From assembly GCA_964531325.1 (NCBI GenBank), contig CAZHCW010000014.1, positions 36,230 to 100,229 of the forward strand: DNA of 64,000 nucleotides, given 5' to 3'. The notes under the pieces are model-generated. The model did no database searches, was not told where the DNA came from, and worked only from the letters and a program-made list of their open reading frames with translations. This stretch comes from UTCHB3 sp964531325. GTDB taxonomy: Bacteria; Bacteroidota; Ignavibacteria; Ignavibacteriales; Ignavibacteriaceae. Positions 9,149 through 17,940 of the stretch are shown here, piece by piece (position 1 is the stretch's first letter; each line of letters opens with the position of its first letter). The translations under genes and the position numbers were made by a program.

Positions 9149-10855
9149 ATGGACCTGAAACACAAACTTTTTGATGTCCCCAAAATTTCCAGCATCCAGG
9201 ATATGGTGTTGATGATTGGGAAAGAACACGCCGGTAAATTAGCATTGGAAGACCTGAACGACACCCCAATCAAAGAAGTCACTTTTGACAGATTACTTGA
9301 CAATGTGTTGCGTTTTGGAGCAGGACTTCGAAAGTTGGGGATAAAGGAAAGAACTCACATCGCAGTAATCGGTGAAAACAGAGTTCAGTGGGCACTTACC
9401 TACCTCACCTCCATGACTTTTGATTATGTTATTGTTCCAATCGATAAAAACCTGACCACAAATGAGATTCTAAATATCCTTTACGAAAGTGAGTCAGAAG
9501 TTATTGTTTATTCCAAAAATTACAATAATTTGATGGATGAAGAGGCAGCAGCGATCAGTAAATTAAAAGTAAAGATAAGCATGGACATCACTGCGAATGA
9601 AGATGACAGGATTTCGATGTCAGCGCTAATTGATTCCACTCCCCCGGCTACCATCGAATCATTGCCTGCCATTGATCCTGAACAGATGGCGGAAATTATT
9701 TTTACATCCGGTTCATTAGGAAGAGCAAAAGGTGTAATGCTTAGTCAAAAAAATCTTGCGATAAACCTGATGGCAATGACAAGTATGATTGAAATTACCC
9801 CGGCTGACAGATTTTTGTCTGTTTTGCCCATGCATCATACATATGAATGCACTTGCGGGATGTTATGCCCTCTCTACAAAGGCGCTTCTGTCCATTTCGC
9901 TAGATCGTTAAAAACCATCGTGGATGATCTGCAGGTTGTGAAAGCCACCATCCTTTTGGGGGTTCCTCTTCTTTTTGATAAAATGTTTAAAAGAATATCA
10001 AAAACAATTAAAGAAGACAAAGTAAAATCGAAAGTTGTTCCACCTCTCGTAAAGATAACCGGATTCCTCGAGAAACTGGGGATGAGAGAGATTAAACAGA
10101 AAATATTTAAAGAAATGCATCATAAATTTGGTGGACATGTAAGAATATTCATCGCAGGTGGTGCTGCACCCGATCCTGAAGTTGCAAAGGGATTGCGTGA
10201 ATTTGGATTTAATTTCCTTCAAGGATACGGTCTCACTGAAACCGCCCCAATTACGGCATTAAACAGACTTATGGCTTATAAAGATGACGCTGCCGGTCTG
10301 CCACTTCCCGGAGTAACTCTAAAAATTGTTGAACCCGATCCTGATGGTGTGGGCGAAATTTATATTAAGGGCGACAATGTTATGCTCGGTTATTACAAAA
10401 ATGAGAAACTCACAAACGAGGCATTTGATTCCGAAGGCTACTTTAAATCCGGAGATTTGGGTTATATCGATTCAGATGGTTTCCTTCACATCAGAGGAAG
10501 AAAGAAAAATGTAATTATCGCAAGTAATGGGAAAAATGTCTTCCCTGAAGAGGTTGAAGATATTCTTAACAGAAATCCATTGGTTCTTGAATGTTTCGTT
10601 TATGGGGAAGAAGATGCAAAACATAAAGAGATTATTGCGGTTCAACTTGTTCTGAATGCAGAAACATTGATTGAATACTCTGAAAAACATCATGTAAAAA
10701 TTGAAGAACCTCTTCTCGAACAGATAGCCTCCGGAATTGTTAAAGAAGCAAACAAACATCTTGCTTCCTATAAACAAATCCAGAAGTTTTATGTTCGCGA
10801 AAAAGAATTCGAGAAAACAACCACACAGAAGATTAAGAGGTACCTGGTGAAGTGA
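9149..10855 (+). CDS. AMP-forming long-chain acyl-CoA synthetase-like protein
   Basis: A 568-residue ANL-superfamily enzyme of FadD/ACSL type, which activates a carboxylic acid as acyl-AMP and normally transfers it to CoA. Visible motifs are the phosphate-binding loop 'FTSGSLGRAKGVMLS', 'LPMHHTYECTCG', 'LQGYGLTETAPI', 'YFKSGDLGYIDSDGFLHIRG' and the C-terminal hinge 'GRKKNVIIASNGKNVFPEEVE'. The phosphate loop departs from the common T-S-G-T-T-G-x-P-K-G (L-G-R-A in the middle), which may reduce or retune activity. The ATG has a good ribosome site (TGAGGAAG). It is divergent from the Rrf2 regulator and convergent with nuoF. Soluble and cytoplasmic; natural substrate unknown. Confidence 0.85.
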   Translation: MDLKHKLFDVPKISSIQDMVLMIGKEHAGKLALEDLNDTPIKEVTFDRLLDNVLRFGAGLRKLGIKERTHIAVIGENRVQWALTYLTSMTFDYVIVPIDKNLTTNEILNILYESESEVIVYSKNYNNLMDEEAAAISKLKVKISMDITANEDDRISMSALIDSTPPATIESLPAIDPEQMAEIIFTSGSLGRAKGVMLSQKNLAINLMAMTSMIEITPADRFLSVLPMHHTYECTCGMLCPLYKGASVHFARSLKTIVDDLQVVKATILLGVPLLFDKMFKRISKTIKEDKVKSKVVPPLVKITGFLEKLGMREIKQKIFKEMHHKFGGHVRIFIAGGAAPDPEVAKGLREFGFNFLQGYGLTETAPITALNRLMAYKDDAAGLPLPGVTLKIVEPDPDGVGEIYIKGDNVMLGYYKNEKLTNEAFDSEGYFKSGDLGYIDSDGFLHIRGRKKNVIIASNGKNVFPEEVEDILNRNPLVLECFVYGEEDAKHKEIIAVQLVLNAETLIEYSEKHHVKIEEPLLEQIASGIVKEANKHLASYKQIQKFYVREKEFEKTTTQKIKRYLVK

Positions 10856-10916
10856 GAACTTGAGTACTCAAGTTTCTCAGGTACTGAATTTCCGAGATTC
10901 TGAGGTTCCGAAGTTC
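10856..10916. repeat. Palindromic intergenic repeat, copy 1 (between the FadD-like gene and nuoF)
   Basis: The whole gap between two convergent genes is a palindrome-rich element. It begins with the perfect 18-bp palindrome AACTTGAGTACTCAAGTT (10857-10874) and continues with CTGAGGTTC and GAAGTTC words. A related element in inverted orientation lies at 15421-15475, on the other side of the nuo operon. It could act as a bidirectional terminator, but there is no clear T-tract. Confidence 0.6.
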
Positions 10917-12227
10917 TTACTCTACTGTAATCTTTGTATTCCTCATTGAATGAACCTTGTTGAGGGAAGGATGAACGAGGGAATTGTTCATTCTTGACTC
11001 AAATTCGTCGCGGAAACGGGTTACCATAAATTTTACTGGCCAGGCGGCAGCTTCACCGAGAGCACAGATGGTATTTCCATCGATGTTATTGGCGACGCTT
11101 AACAGCAGATCAATATCATCCTTCTGACCATGACCGGCAGCCATTCTGTTAAGTATTTTTAACATCCAGCCCGTACCTTCACGGCAAGGTGTACACTGTC
11201 CACAACTTTCATGGTAATAGAATTTTGCAATTCGTGCAAGAACTCTCACTAAATCTGTATCTTCATCCATAACCATGATTCCTGCAGTTCCGATTGAACT
11301 ACCGGCAGCTTTCAGGGATTCGGCATCCATGGCGATTCCTTCGAGTTGGTCGCCGCGAAGAGGTGGCATCGATGATCCACCGGGGATTACACATTTAATC
11401 TTTTTGTTTCCCGGTACACCGCCCGCATAATTGTAAATTATATCAGTAAGAAGAGTTCCTGAGGGAAGTTCATAAACGCCGGGTTTATTTACATGACCAC
11501 TTACACCGTATAAAATGGTTCCGGGGTGTTTTTCGGCACCGATTTTTGAAAACCACTCCCAACCCTTGTTGATAATTGCGGGGACATTAGTTAATGTCTC
11601 AACATTATTAATGGTGGTTGGATTTCCCCAGAGCCCGTTTTGGGCAGGAAATGGTGGTTTTACCCTTGGGTAGCCTCTTTTCCCTTCAATGGAATTCATT
11701 AAAGATGACTCCTCGCCACAGATATAAGCACCGGCACCTTTGTGTACATAAATATTCACATGAAATTTTGTACCAAAAGTGGTTTTCATTTTTTCGCCAA
11801 CCAAACCCGCTTCATAAGCATCATCGAGAGCTTTTTGAAACAGTTTTATCCATTTATGATATTCACCACGAATATATACATAAGCTGAATTGGCTCCGAT
11901 TGCATAAGAGGCAATTAATATACCTTCGATACACTGATGTGGATTATATTCAAAAATCTGTCTGTCTTTAAATGAACCCGGTTCCGACTCATCACCGTTT
12001 ACACAGAGGTATTTGGGTTTATCGGTAGTTTTGGGCATAAAAGACCACTTAAGACCACACGAGAAGGCGGCACCCCCTCTTCCTCTTAATCCCGATTTTT
12101 TAACTGTATCAATAATTTCATCGGGGGTTGTAGTTAGTGCTTTTTTAATCGCTTCATATCCACCGTTTGCGCGATAGACATCTATTTTATGTAAATTTTC
12201 TATTTCAGGTAAAACAATTTTTTCCAT
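10917..12227 (-). CDS. nuoF: NADH-quinone oxidoreductase subunit F (complex I, NADH/FMN site)
   Basis: The 51-kDa subunit, 436 residues, carries the NADH- and FMN-binding fold ('GLRGRGGAAFSCGLKW', 'NGDESEPGSFKDRQ', 'AGAYICGEESSLMNSIEGKRG') and the cysteines of the N3 [4Fe-4S] cluster ('ESCGQCTPCREGTGW' plus a later 'CALGEAAAWPV'). It takes electrons from NADH and passes them through flavin to the iron-sulfur chain. I choose the ATG at 12227, preceded by AGAAGTGA; a GTG at 12236, 2 bp after the nuoE stop, would add three residues. Last gene of a six-gene nuoABCDEF run; no nuoG follows, the next gene being convergent. Confidence 0.95.
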   Translation of the reverse strand: MEKIVLPEIENLHKIDVYRANGGYEAIKKALTTTPDEIIDTVKKSGLRGRGGAAFSCGLKWSFMPKTTDKPKYLCVNGDESEPGSFKDRQIFEYNPHQCIEGILIASYAIGANSAYVYIRGEYHKWIKLFQKALDDAYEAGLVGEKMKTTFGTKFHVNIYVHKGAGAYICGEESSLMNSIEGKRGYPRVKPPFPAQNGLWGNPTTINNVETLTNVPAIINKGWEWFSKIGAEKHPGTILYGVSGHVNKPGVYELPSGTLLTDIIYNYAGGVPGNKKIKCVIPGGSSMPPLRGDQLEGIAMDAESLKAAGSSIGTAGIMVMDEDTDLVRVLARIAKFYYHESCGQCTPCREGTGWMLKILNRMAAGHGQKDDIDLLLSVANNIDGNTICALGEAAAWPVKFMVTRFRDEFESRMNNSLVHPSLNKVHSMRNTKITVE

Positions 12228-12238
12228 CGTGATCACTT

Positions 12239-12712
12239 CTATTTTAGGGAGTCAATTAATTCGAGAGCTTTTTCTTGGGTGAGATTCTCATGGAAATCTT
12301 CATTCACTGCGATCATGGGAGCAGTGCCACATGATCCCATACACTCGACCTCTTCGAGGGAAAAAAGACCGTCAGCCGAAGTTTCACCATTTTTTAGACC
12401 GGTTTTTGCCTTAATAGCTTCCCAGATATCGTATGCACCCCTTAACATACAAGAGACATTTGTACACACTTGAAGGTGGTATTTCCCCGGCATGTGTTGA
12501 TGGTACATAGTATAAAAAGTAACAACTCCCATGACATCTTCTTCAGGAATCTCGAGGATTGTCGATACCTCTTTAATAACTTCGCCGGAAATGTAACCAT
12601 TTTGTTCCTGTGCGATGTATAAGACAGGCATAATGGCTGCTTTTTTTGTCGGATAATTATCGAAGAGTTTTATTACTTTTTCGTGATTTTCTACTGTAAA
12701 TTTGAATTCCAT
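12239..12712 (-). CDS. nuoE: NADH-quinone oxidoreductase subunit E ([2Fe-2S] subunit)
   Basis: The 24-kDa thioredoxin-fold subunit, 157 residues. The four [2Fe-2S] (N1a) ligands are visible: C83 and C88 in 'CTNVSC', C124 and C128 in 'CMGSC'. The N-terminal helical part includes 'KKAAIMPVLYIAQEQNGYIS'. It forms the NADH-oxidising module with NuoF, whose gene follows after 2-11 bp, and lies 13 bp after nuoD. Confidence 0.95.
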   Translation of the reverse strand: MEFKFTVENHEKVIKLFDNYPTKKAAIMPVLYIAQEQNGYISGEVIKEVSTILEIPEEDVMGVVTFYTMYHQHMPGKYHLQVCTNVSCMLRGAYDIWEAIKAKTGLKNGETSADGLFSLEEVECMGSCGTAPMIAVNEDFHENLTQEKALELIDSLK

Positions 12713-12725
12713 TAATTTCCTCTTC

Positions 12726-13979
12726 CTATTTATCGGCTTCGCCCATTACTGGATCGAGACTACCGATTATTGCAACAACATCAGAGATCATGTGTCCCTT
12801 GATTAACCCACCAAGAGATTGTAAATTACAGAATGAAGGTGATCTGATTTTCATCTTCCATGGATGTCCCTCACCTTTGCTGACAATGTAGAACCCAAGT
12901 TCACCTTTAGGATTTTCAACTGCGGAATAGATGTCGCCCACGGGTGGTTTCACTCCAAAATTGACAATCATAAAATCATGAATCAGTTCTTCCATCTTAG
13001 TATAGATTTCAGTTTTCCTTGGGAGTACTTTTTTAGGAGAATTTAACATGATCTCCCCTTTTGGCATCCTATCGAGGCACTGGAGAACAATTTTGCAACT
13101 CTCACGAAGTTCATCCGCTCTTACAAAATATCGGGCAAGACTGTCGCCCTCATTATAAACAGGGATCTTAAAATCGATTTGATCGTAAAGCATATACGGG
13201 TTTGCTCTTCTTAGATCATGTTCAATTCCGGAACCTCGAAGGTTTGGACCTGTTAGCCCCATACCAATTGCTTCTTCACCCGAAATTACACCAACACCCT
13301 CTAATCGCTCAACAAATATTCTGTTGGTATTAAGGAGTCGTTCAGCCTCATCAAGTTTTTCTTCAAACTGAGCAATAAATTCTTTGATAATAGCTATTGC
13401 CTCATCGGGCATATCAGCAGCAACCCCGCCGATTCTTGTGTAGCTGGTTGTAAATCTTGCTCCGCAGATGATGTCATAAGCGTTTAAGACCTTTTCTCTT
13501 TCACGCAGGCACCAGAGGAATACTGTAAGTGCGCCCACATCCATGGCGAGAGACCCAATTGCCACGAGGTGAGAAGTAATCCGCGCAAGTTCAGTCATAA
13601 TCATCCTGATATACTGAGCTCTTACGGGAGCTTCAATTCCATACAATTTTTCGACAGCCAAACAAAAGGCAGTGTTATTCGCCGGTGGTGAGATGTAATC
13701 GAGTCGGTCGGTATGAGGGATAAACTCATAAAACGACATATTTTCAGCCATTTTCTCATAACCACGGTGCAAATACCCGAGATCGGGAACGGCAGCTACA
13801 ATGGTTTCACCGTCAAGTCTTAGAAGTACTCTTAACACACCATGGGTGGCGGGATGTTGAGGACCCATATTCAGGATCATCTCATTTTCAAGAGCATCTT
13901 CAAATGTAATGTTTGTTTCCTGATCGAGAAGTGCTTTTACAATACTTGGGTGCACTTCATCTTTAGTTAATCTTTCCAT
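12726..13979 (-). CDS. nuoD: NADH-quinone oxidoreductase subunit D (49-kDa)
   Basis: A 417-residue subunit related to the large subunit of [NiFe] hydrogenases, forming the quinone site with NuoB. Typical segments are 'MGPQHPATHGVLRVLLRLDGE', of which 'GPQHPATHG' is the loop with the quinone-site histidine, then 'VPDLGYLHRGYEKMAE', 'RIGGVAADMP' and the C-terminal 'GGLIKGHMISDVVAIIGSLD'. NuoC and NuoD are separate proteins here, not fused as in enterobacteria. Cytoplasmic face of the inner membrane, peripheral arm of complex I. 7-bp gap to nuoC, 13-bp gap to nuoE. Confidence 0.95.
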   Translation of the reverse strand: MERLTKDEVHPSIVKALLDQETNITFEDALENEMILNMGPQHPATHGVLRVLLRLDGETIVAAVPDLGYLHRGYEKMAENMSFYEFIPHTDRLDYISPPANNTAFCLAVEKLYGIEAPVRAQYIRMIMTELARITSHLVAIGSLAMDVGALTVFLWCLREREKVLNAYDIICGARFTTSYTRIGGVAADMPDEAIAIIKEFIAQFEEKLDEAERLLNTNRIFVERLEGVGVISGEEAIGMGLTGPNLRGSGIEHDLRRANPYMLYDQIDFKIPVYNEGDSLARYFVRADELRESCKIVLQCLDRMPKGEIMLNSPKKVLPRKTEIYTKMEELIHDFMIVNFGVKPPVGDIYSAVENPKGELGFYIVSKGEGHPWKMKIRSPSFCNLQSLGGLIKGHMISDVVAIIGSLDPVMGEADK

Positions 13980-13986
13980 AATCTCT

Positions 13987-14475
13987 CTATTTCTTCGGTA
14001 GGGTTAAGTCGCCCGGTATCCCCATCAAAGGATATTCCTTGCGAAGAGGATAATATTCATATTCTTCAGGCATATACATCCTTCTGAGATCGGGATGATC
14101 GTCAAATTTTATCCCGTACATGTCATAAGTCTCTCTTTCATACCAGTTGGCAGATTTCCAAACGGATACAATCGAGGCAATATGTGGATGATTCTCTTGA
14201 ACATCGCATGCCAGACGGAGTCGAAATTTGTTTTCGAGTGAATAGATGTGATAAACAACAGTAAAACGGTTCTTTTTTGTTGCCCAGTCTATTGCTGTTA
14301 CATCTTCACACATGTTAAACTTAAGTTCAGCACTTTGCTTTAAAAAATTGCATACCGGAAGAAGCAGGGCTGCATCAAATTTAATTTTAAGGTCTCCTCT
14401 GAAATCAGTTACTTCAAAATCAGTTTCGGGAAACTGCTCCTGAAGAAGAGGAACTATTTTATCTTTAATTTCCAT
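13987..14475 (-). CDS. nuoC: NADH-quinone oxidoreductase subunit C (30-kDa)
   Basis: A 162-residue peripheral-arm subunit with the 30-kDa family signature 'WYERETYDMYGIKFDDHPDLR' region ending in 'RRMYMPEEYEYYPLRKEYP'. It carries no redox centre and helps assemble the connecting module. Its start overlaps the end of nuoB by 11 bp, consistent with coupled translation in the nuoABCDEF transcript. Confidence 0.93.
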   Translation of the reverse strand: MEIKDKIVPLLQEQFPETDFEVTDFRGDLKIKFDAALLLPVCNFLKQSAELKFNMCEDVTAIDWATKKNRFTVVYHIYSLENKFRLRLACDVQENHPHIASIVSVWKSANWYERETYDMYGIKFDDHPDLRRMYMPEEYEYYPLRKEYPLMGIPGDLTLPKK

Positions 14476-14986
14476 TTACTTTCACAGGCTCCAAAAGAGG
14501 TATGTTTTGAAATTCTCTTGCTTTTGTATTTTTTATTTTGTCTTGAATCAACATCAATGCATTAAGCAAGTTATCAGGTCTTGGGGGACAACCCGCAAGA
14601 TAGATATCGACCGGAAGAAAATGATCAATACCCTGAACAACAGAATATGAACGGTACATCCCGCCGGTTGAGGTGCAAACGCCCATTGCTATAACCCATT
14701 TTGGATCGGGCATCTGATCATAAATTTTCTTTACTACATGCGACATTTTATAGGTCACTGTTCCGGCAACGAGCATAACATCACACTGTCTGGGTGTAAA
14801 TCTCATTACTTCCGATCCAAACCGCGCAATATCATATTTAGGACCGGCAACTGCCATCATTTCAATTCCACAACACGATATTCCCATTGGCATTGGCCAT
14901 ACGGAACTTTCCCGTGCCCACCCCACGAGTGCATCGATAGTGGTGGTAAGGAAACCATCATTCATAAGTTTGGCTTCTAATCCCAT
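14465..14986 (-). CDS. nuoB: NADH-quinone oxidoreductase subunit B (N2 cluster)
   Basis: The PSST/20-kDa subunit, 173 residues. The four ligands of the terminal [4Fe-4S] cluster N2 are present: the tandem C38-C39 in 'GISCCGIEM', C104 in 'GVCTSTGGM' and C133 in 'AGCPPRPDNL'. It passes electrons to quinone together with NuoD. Its start overlaps nuoA by 10 bp and its end overlaps nuoC by 11 bp. Confidence 0.95.
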   Translation of the reverse strand: MGLEAKLMNDGFLTTTIDALVGWARESSVWPMPMGISCCGIEMMAVAGPKYDIARFGSEVMRFTPRQCDVMLVAGTVTYKMSHVVKKIYDQMPDPKWVIAMGVCTSTGGMYRSYSVVQGIDHFLPVDIYLAGCPPRPDNLLNALMLIQDKIKNTKAREFQNIPLLEPVKVNGN

Positions 14987-15345
14987 CTGAATCCTCCTTT
15001 TTTAAATGCGTACAGGAATCCTAACTCGAATACAACTAAAAACATAAACATCGAAATGAAAGCCGAAATTCCAAATTCTTTAAATAAATCGATAAATTCC
15101 ACTGCCCAAGGATAAACAAAGATTACCTCAAGATCAAAAATAATGAAGAGCATTGCTACCACATAATATTTAACCGAAATCCTCTCTTCTGTTGACCCAA
15201 TCGGCTTCATCCCACTCTCATAGGGCGAACTTTTTACCTTATTCGGTCTTTGTGGCCCAAACAGTGAAGATGTGGCAACTACAGCTACCGAGAAGACAAC
15301 TGCAAAACCCATTACGACCAAAAGGGGAATATAATTTTCAAGCAT
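14977..15345 (-). CDS. nuoA: NADH-quinone oxidoreductase subunit A (membrane)
   Basis: A 122-residue membrane subunit with three transmembrane helices. The family region 'PYESGMKPIGSTEERISVKYY' links helices one and two, and the acidic 'IIFDLEVIFVYPWA' motif lies in helix two. It is at the junction of the membrane and peripheral arms. First gene of the operon; a promoter candidate lies about 40-65 bp upstream. Confidence 0.95.
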   Translation of the reverse strand: MLENYIPLLVVMGFAVVFSVAVVATSSLFGPQRPNKVKSSPYESGMKPIGSTEERISVKYYVVAMLFIIFDLEVIFVYPWAVEFIDLFKEFGISAFISMFMFLVVFELGFLYAFKKGGFRWD

Positions 15346-15383
15346 TATACATCCGGAAATTATTTCTTAAAACTCAAACTTTA

Positions 15384-15412
15384 AATTTATTAAAGTTTTT
15401 GATTATAGTCAA
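15384..15412 (-). promoter_or_regulatory. Candidate promoter of nuoABCDEF
   Basis: On the minus strand TTGACT (15412-15407), a 17-bp spacer and TAAATT (15389-15384) resemble a general -35/-10 pair, giving a leader of about 30 nt before nuoA. The TAAAGTTTG overlapping just downstream also resembles the group's -7 element, so either reading could be correct. Confidence 0.4.
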
Positions 15413-15420
15413 TTTTTATT

Positions 15421-15475
15421 TCAGAGAATCGGAATTTCAGAACCTCAGAGGTTCTGAAGTTCTGAGGTTCTCATT
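15421..15475. repeat. Palindromic intergenic repeat, copy 2 (upstream of nuoA)
   Basis: Contains the interrupted palindrome CAGAACCTCAGAGGTTCTG (15438-15456; 9-bp arms, 1-nt centre) and further GAAGTTCTGAGGTTC words. Its reverse complement aligns with the element at 10856-10916 over roughly 30 bases (C-T-s-A-G-G-T-w-C-T-G-A-A-w-T-T-C-C-G-A). The two copies thus bracket the nuo operon in opposite orientation. Confidence 0.6.
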
Positions 15476-15497
15476 TTCATATCAGTCAACTTTTTTG

Positions 15498-15505
15498 TAA
15501 GTTTG
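15498..15505 (+). promoter_or_regulatory. Candidate -7 box before the beta-CASP nuclease gene
   Basis: TAAGTTTG matches TAnnTTTG exactly and lies about 25 bp upstream of the ATG, ahead of a GGAG ribosome site. No TTTG partner 19 bp upstream is evident. Confidence 0.35.
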
Positions 15506-15528
15506 GGGACAATACAAACTGGAGATTT

Positions 15529-16929
15529 ATGAATATTCAATTTATCGGAGCAGCCGAGACAGTAACGGGTTCAAATCACCTGCTGAAAACCGGTTCCGGC
15601 ACGATTTTACTCGATTGTGGAATGTTCCAGGGTAAAAGAAAAGAAGCATTTGAATTAAACCGTACATTCGATTTTTACAATCCCAAAGATATCGATGCTG
15701 TAATCCTCTCTCATGCTCATATCGACCATGCAGGAAATTTGCCAAATCTCGTAAAACGGGGTTTTAGAGGGACAATTTTTTGTACTCATGCAACAAAAGA
15801 TTTGTGTGAGATAATGCTTGCAGATTCTGCCCATATCCAGCAAAAGGACACCGAATTTGTGAACAAAAAAAGAGCCAAACAAGGTAAAAATCTTTTTGAA
15901 CCTCTCTACACCCAACAGGATGTGGATGATACCTTGAGGTTGATGGAGGGAGTAAACTATCACCACGAGTTTGAAGTATTACCCGGAGTTACAGCCACAT
16001 TTTACGATGCGGGACATATCCTCGGGAGTGCTGTAACTTATATGAAAATTGAAGATGAAGGCAAAATCATAGAATTTGGATTTTCCGGTGACCTGGGCAG
16101 ACCAAACATGCCGATACTTAGAGACCCTGAAATAATCCCCGATGTTGACTATTTTATCTGCGAAAGTACATACGGAGGCAGATTTCATGAAGATTTTGAC
16201 ATGTCAGAAGCCAAAGTAGTTGATGTGATACACCGTGCCATTGAAAGAAAAGGCAAAATTATTGTGCCGGCGTTCAGTCTTGGAAGAACCCAGGAGCTTG
16301 TATATCTGCTTCATACAATATTTGAAAAAGGCGTTGTTCCATTAATTCCGGTTTATGTTGATTCCCCCCTTTCATTTAATGCTACAGCCGTTTTCAGAAG
16401 GCACACTGAATGTTATGATCTCGAAACTTCTGCACATATCCTTAAGAATGAGGATCCTTTAGGATTTAACATGTTAACCTACATTACCGATGTTGAGGAT
16501 TCCAAACGACTTAACGACAAGGAAGGGCCTATGATGATAATTTCAGCTTCAGGCATGGCTGAGTCCGGCAGAATTCTGCATCACCTTGCTAACAACATTC
16601 AGAATCCTAAAAACATTATCATGATGACAGGATACTGCGCCGAACACACCCTTGGTAAAAGGATAATAGAACGAAACCCTGAAATAAATATTTTTGGTGA
16701 GCCTTACCAGCTCAAAGCAGAAGTGGTTGTTTTCAACTCCCTGTCAGCTCATGCAGATTCCGACGAGTTGATTTACTATGTAAATAAATTCAACCGTGAA
16801 AAAATGAAAGAAATTTTTCTTGTACATGGTGAACCCGATCAGCAGGAGAAATTTAAAAACAGGTTGCTGTTGAATCACTTTAAGTCAGTGAAGATACCAA
16901 AAAGAGGAGAGCTTTTTTCGATTAAATAA
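15529..16929 (+). CDS. Metallo-beta-lactamase/beta-CASP RNase-like protein
   Basis: A 466-residue protein with an N-terminal metallo-beta-lactamase fold carrying the zinc motif H-A-H-I-D-H (62-67), a beta-CASP domain in the middle, and a C-terminal RMMBL part ('SLSAHADSDELIYYVNKF', 'FLVHGEPDQQEKF'). Other conserved segments are 'DAGHILGSA', 'FSGDLGRPNMPI', 'FICESTYGGR' and 'IISASGMAESGRILHHL'. The family, related to CPSF-73 and bacterial YsgA-type exonucleases, cleaves RNA with two zinc ions in the cytoplasm. The ribosome site is GGAG. The lipoprotein gene begins 27 bp after its stop, so they may be co-transcribed, though no functional link is obvious. Confidence 0.88.
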   Translation: MNIQFIGAAETVTGSNHLLKTGSGTILLDCGMFQGKRKEAFELNRTFDFYNPKDIDAVILSHAHIDHAGNLPNLVKRGFRGTIFCTHATKDLCEIMLADSAHIQQKDTEFVNKKRAKQGKNLFEPLYTQQDVDDTLRLMEGVNYHHEFEVLPGVTATFYDAGHILGSAVTYMKIEDEGKIIEFGFSGDLGRPNMPILRDPEIIPDVDYFICESTYGGRFHEDFDMSEAKVVDVIHRAIERKGKIIVPAFSLGRTQELVYLLHTIFEKGVVPLIPVYVDSPLSFNATAVFRRHTECYDLETSAHILKNEDPLGFNMLTYITDVEDSKRLNDKEGPMMIISASGMAESGRILHHLANNIQNPKNIIMMTGYCAEHTLGKRIIERNPEINIFGEPYQLKAEVVVFNSLSAHADSDELIYYVNKFNREKMKEIFLVHGEPDQQEKFKNRLLLNHFKSVKIPKRGELFSIK

Positions 16930-16956
16930 AGTAATTTCGAGACAAAAACGGATAAT

Positions 16957-17940
16957 TTGAGAAAACTTCTTTCACTTTCACTATTCTCTCTAATTTTGCT
17001 TGTTGGTTGTGAGCAGAATATTCCCCTGGCTCCCTACGATTCAGGGCTTCCTCCTGCTGTGCCCGAAAATGTAAGGATCACAGCAGCAACAGACGGAGTG
17101 GTAATTGTAAGGTGGTGGGAGAATATCGATCCTGAATATTCTTTCTACAACCTCTATCGGGGAGTTAATGATTCAACGAATCTCGTCTTTTATAAAAAAC
17201 TCTTCTCCACCTTTTACAGGGACGAAAATTTATTCTACGATTCGGTCTATTATTATGCTGTTACAGCGGTGGGCAGAAACGGAAAAGAGAGCAAAAAATC
17301 TATTCGGGTGGCTGCGAGACCGACAAATAATTTTGATCCCGTGCTCCCTTCATATTTAAATGTTACACCCGTGAACTATGAAGGGAAGTTGCTCGTCTCA
17401 TTTGAATGGAGCAAAGAAGACAATCCTGATTTTAAAGGAATTGAAGTTTATCGTTCCACCTCCCCAGGGTTTACACCAACTCAAAATGACTTGGTTCTGT
17501 TTCTCGATGATCTTCATGATACCGATTCACTTGCGCTTTCTCACTCTGTAAATTATTATTATAAATTCCGAACCGCCGACAATGGTGGAAGATTCAGCGA
17601 ATTTTCTAAAGATTATGAAGCTTTTTTATTCCCAAAAGTGGAAAAGTTGTTCCCGGAAAACGGTTCGATAATCCCTTTTTTTGATGTTTATACAGTTGAA
17701 GCTCTCCCGTTTGATCTGGAATACGAGATCGTGGTTTACGATTCACCAGTCGTGAATGAAGTATGGCGATCTGTGCGATATCGCTCAACATCTCCCGGTG
17801 AATTGTTTATCCCCAACTACATACCCTCTGTTTCTTTGAATAAAAAGTATTTTTGGCGGATTGCAGTTTACAAACCGGGTGGCAATTCCCCCGTTTTTTG
17901 GTCGGATCTTTCTTCATTTCAAATTACACAGTTCGATTGA
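16957..17940 (+). CDS. Lipoprotein with fibronectin type III-like domains
   Basis: A 327-residue lipoprotein. The signal peptide ends in the lipobox 'LVGC' with acylated C18. Two Fn3-like modules follow (about 32-125 and 130-225, 'YNLYRGVNDST', 'IEVYRSTSPGFTP'), then a third beta-rich region ('FWRIAVYKPGGNSPVFWSD'). The start is a TTG, the only start giving a complete signal peptide. The stop overlaps the start of the next gene (TTGA), indicating translational coupling with the outer-membrane-like protein that follows. No enzymatic motif; probably a surface or periplasmic binding protein. Confidence 0.7.
   Translation: MRKLLSLSLFSLILLVGCEQNIPLAPYDSGLPPAVPENVRITAATDGVVIVRWWENIDPEYSFYNLYRGVNDSTNLVFYKKLFSTFYRDENLFYDSVYYYAVTAVGRNGKESKKSIRVAARPTNNFDPVLPSYLNVTPVNYEGKLLVSFEWSKEDNPDFKGIEVYRSTSPGFTPTQNDLVLFLDDLHDTDSLALSHSVNYYYKFRTADNGGRFSEFSKDYEAFLFPKVEKLFPENGSIIPFFDVYTVEALPFDLEYEIVVYDSPVVNEVWRSVRYRSTSPGELFIPNYIPSVSLNKKYFWRIAVYKPGGNSPVFWSDLSSFQITQFD

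Noticed and set aside
10857..10874. Regulator operator at the palindrome AACTTGAGTACTCAAGTT
   Set aside because: It lies between the ends of two convergent genes, not in front of a promoter, and belongs to a repeated element.
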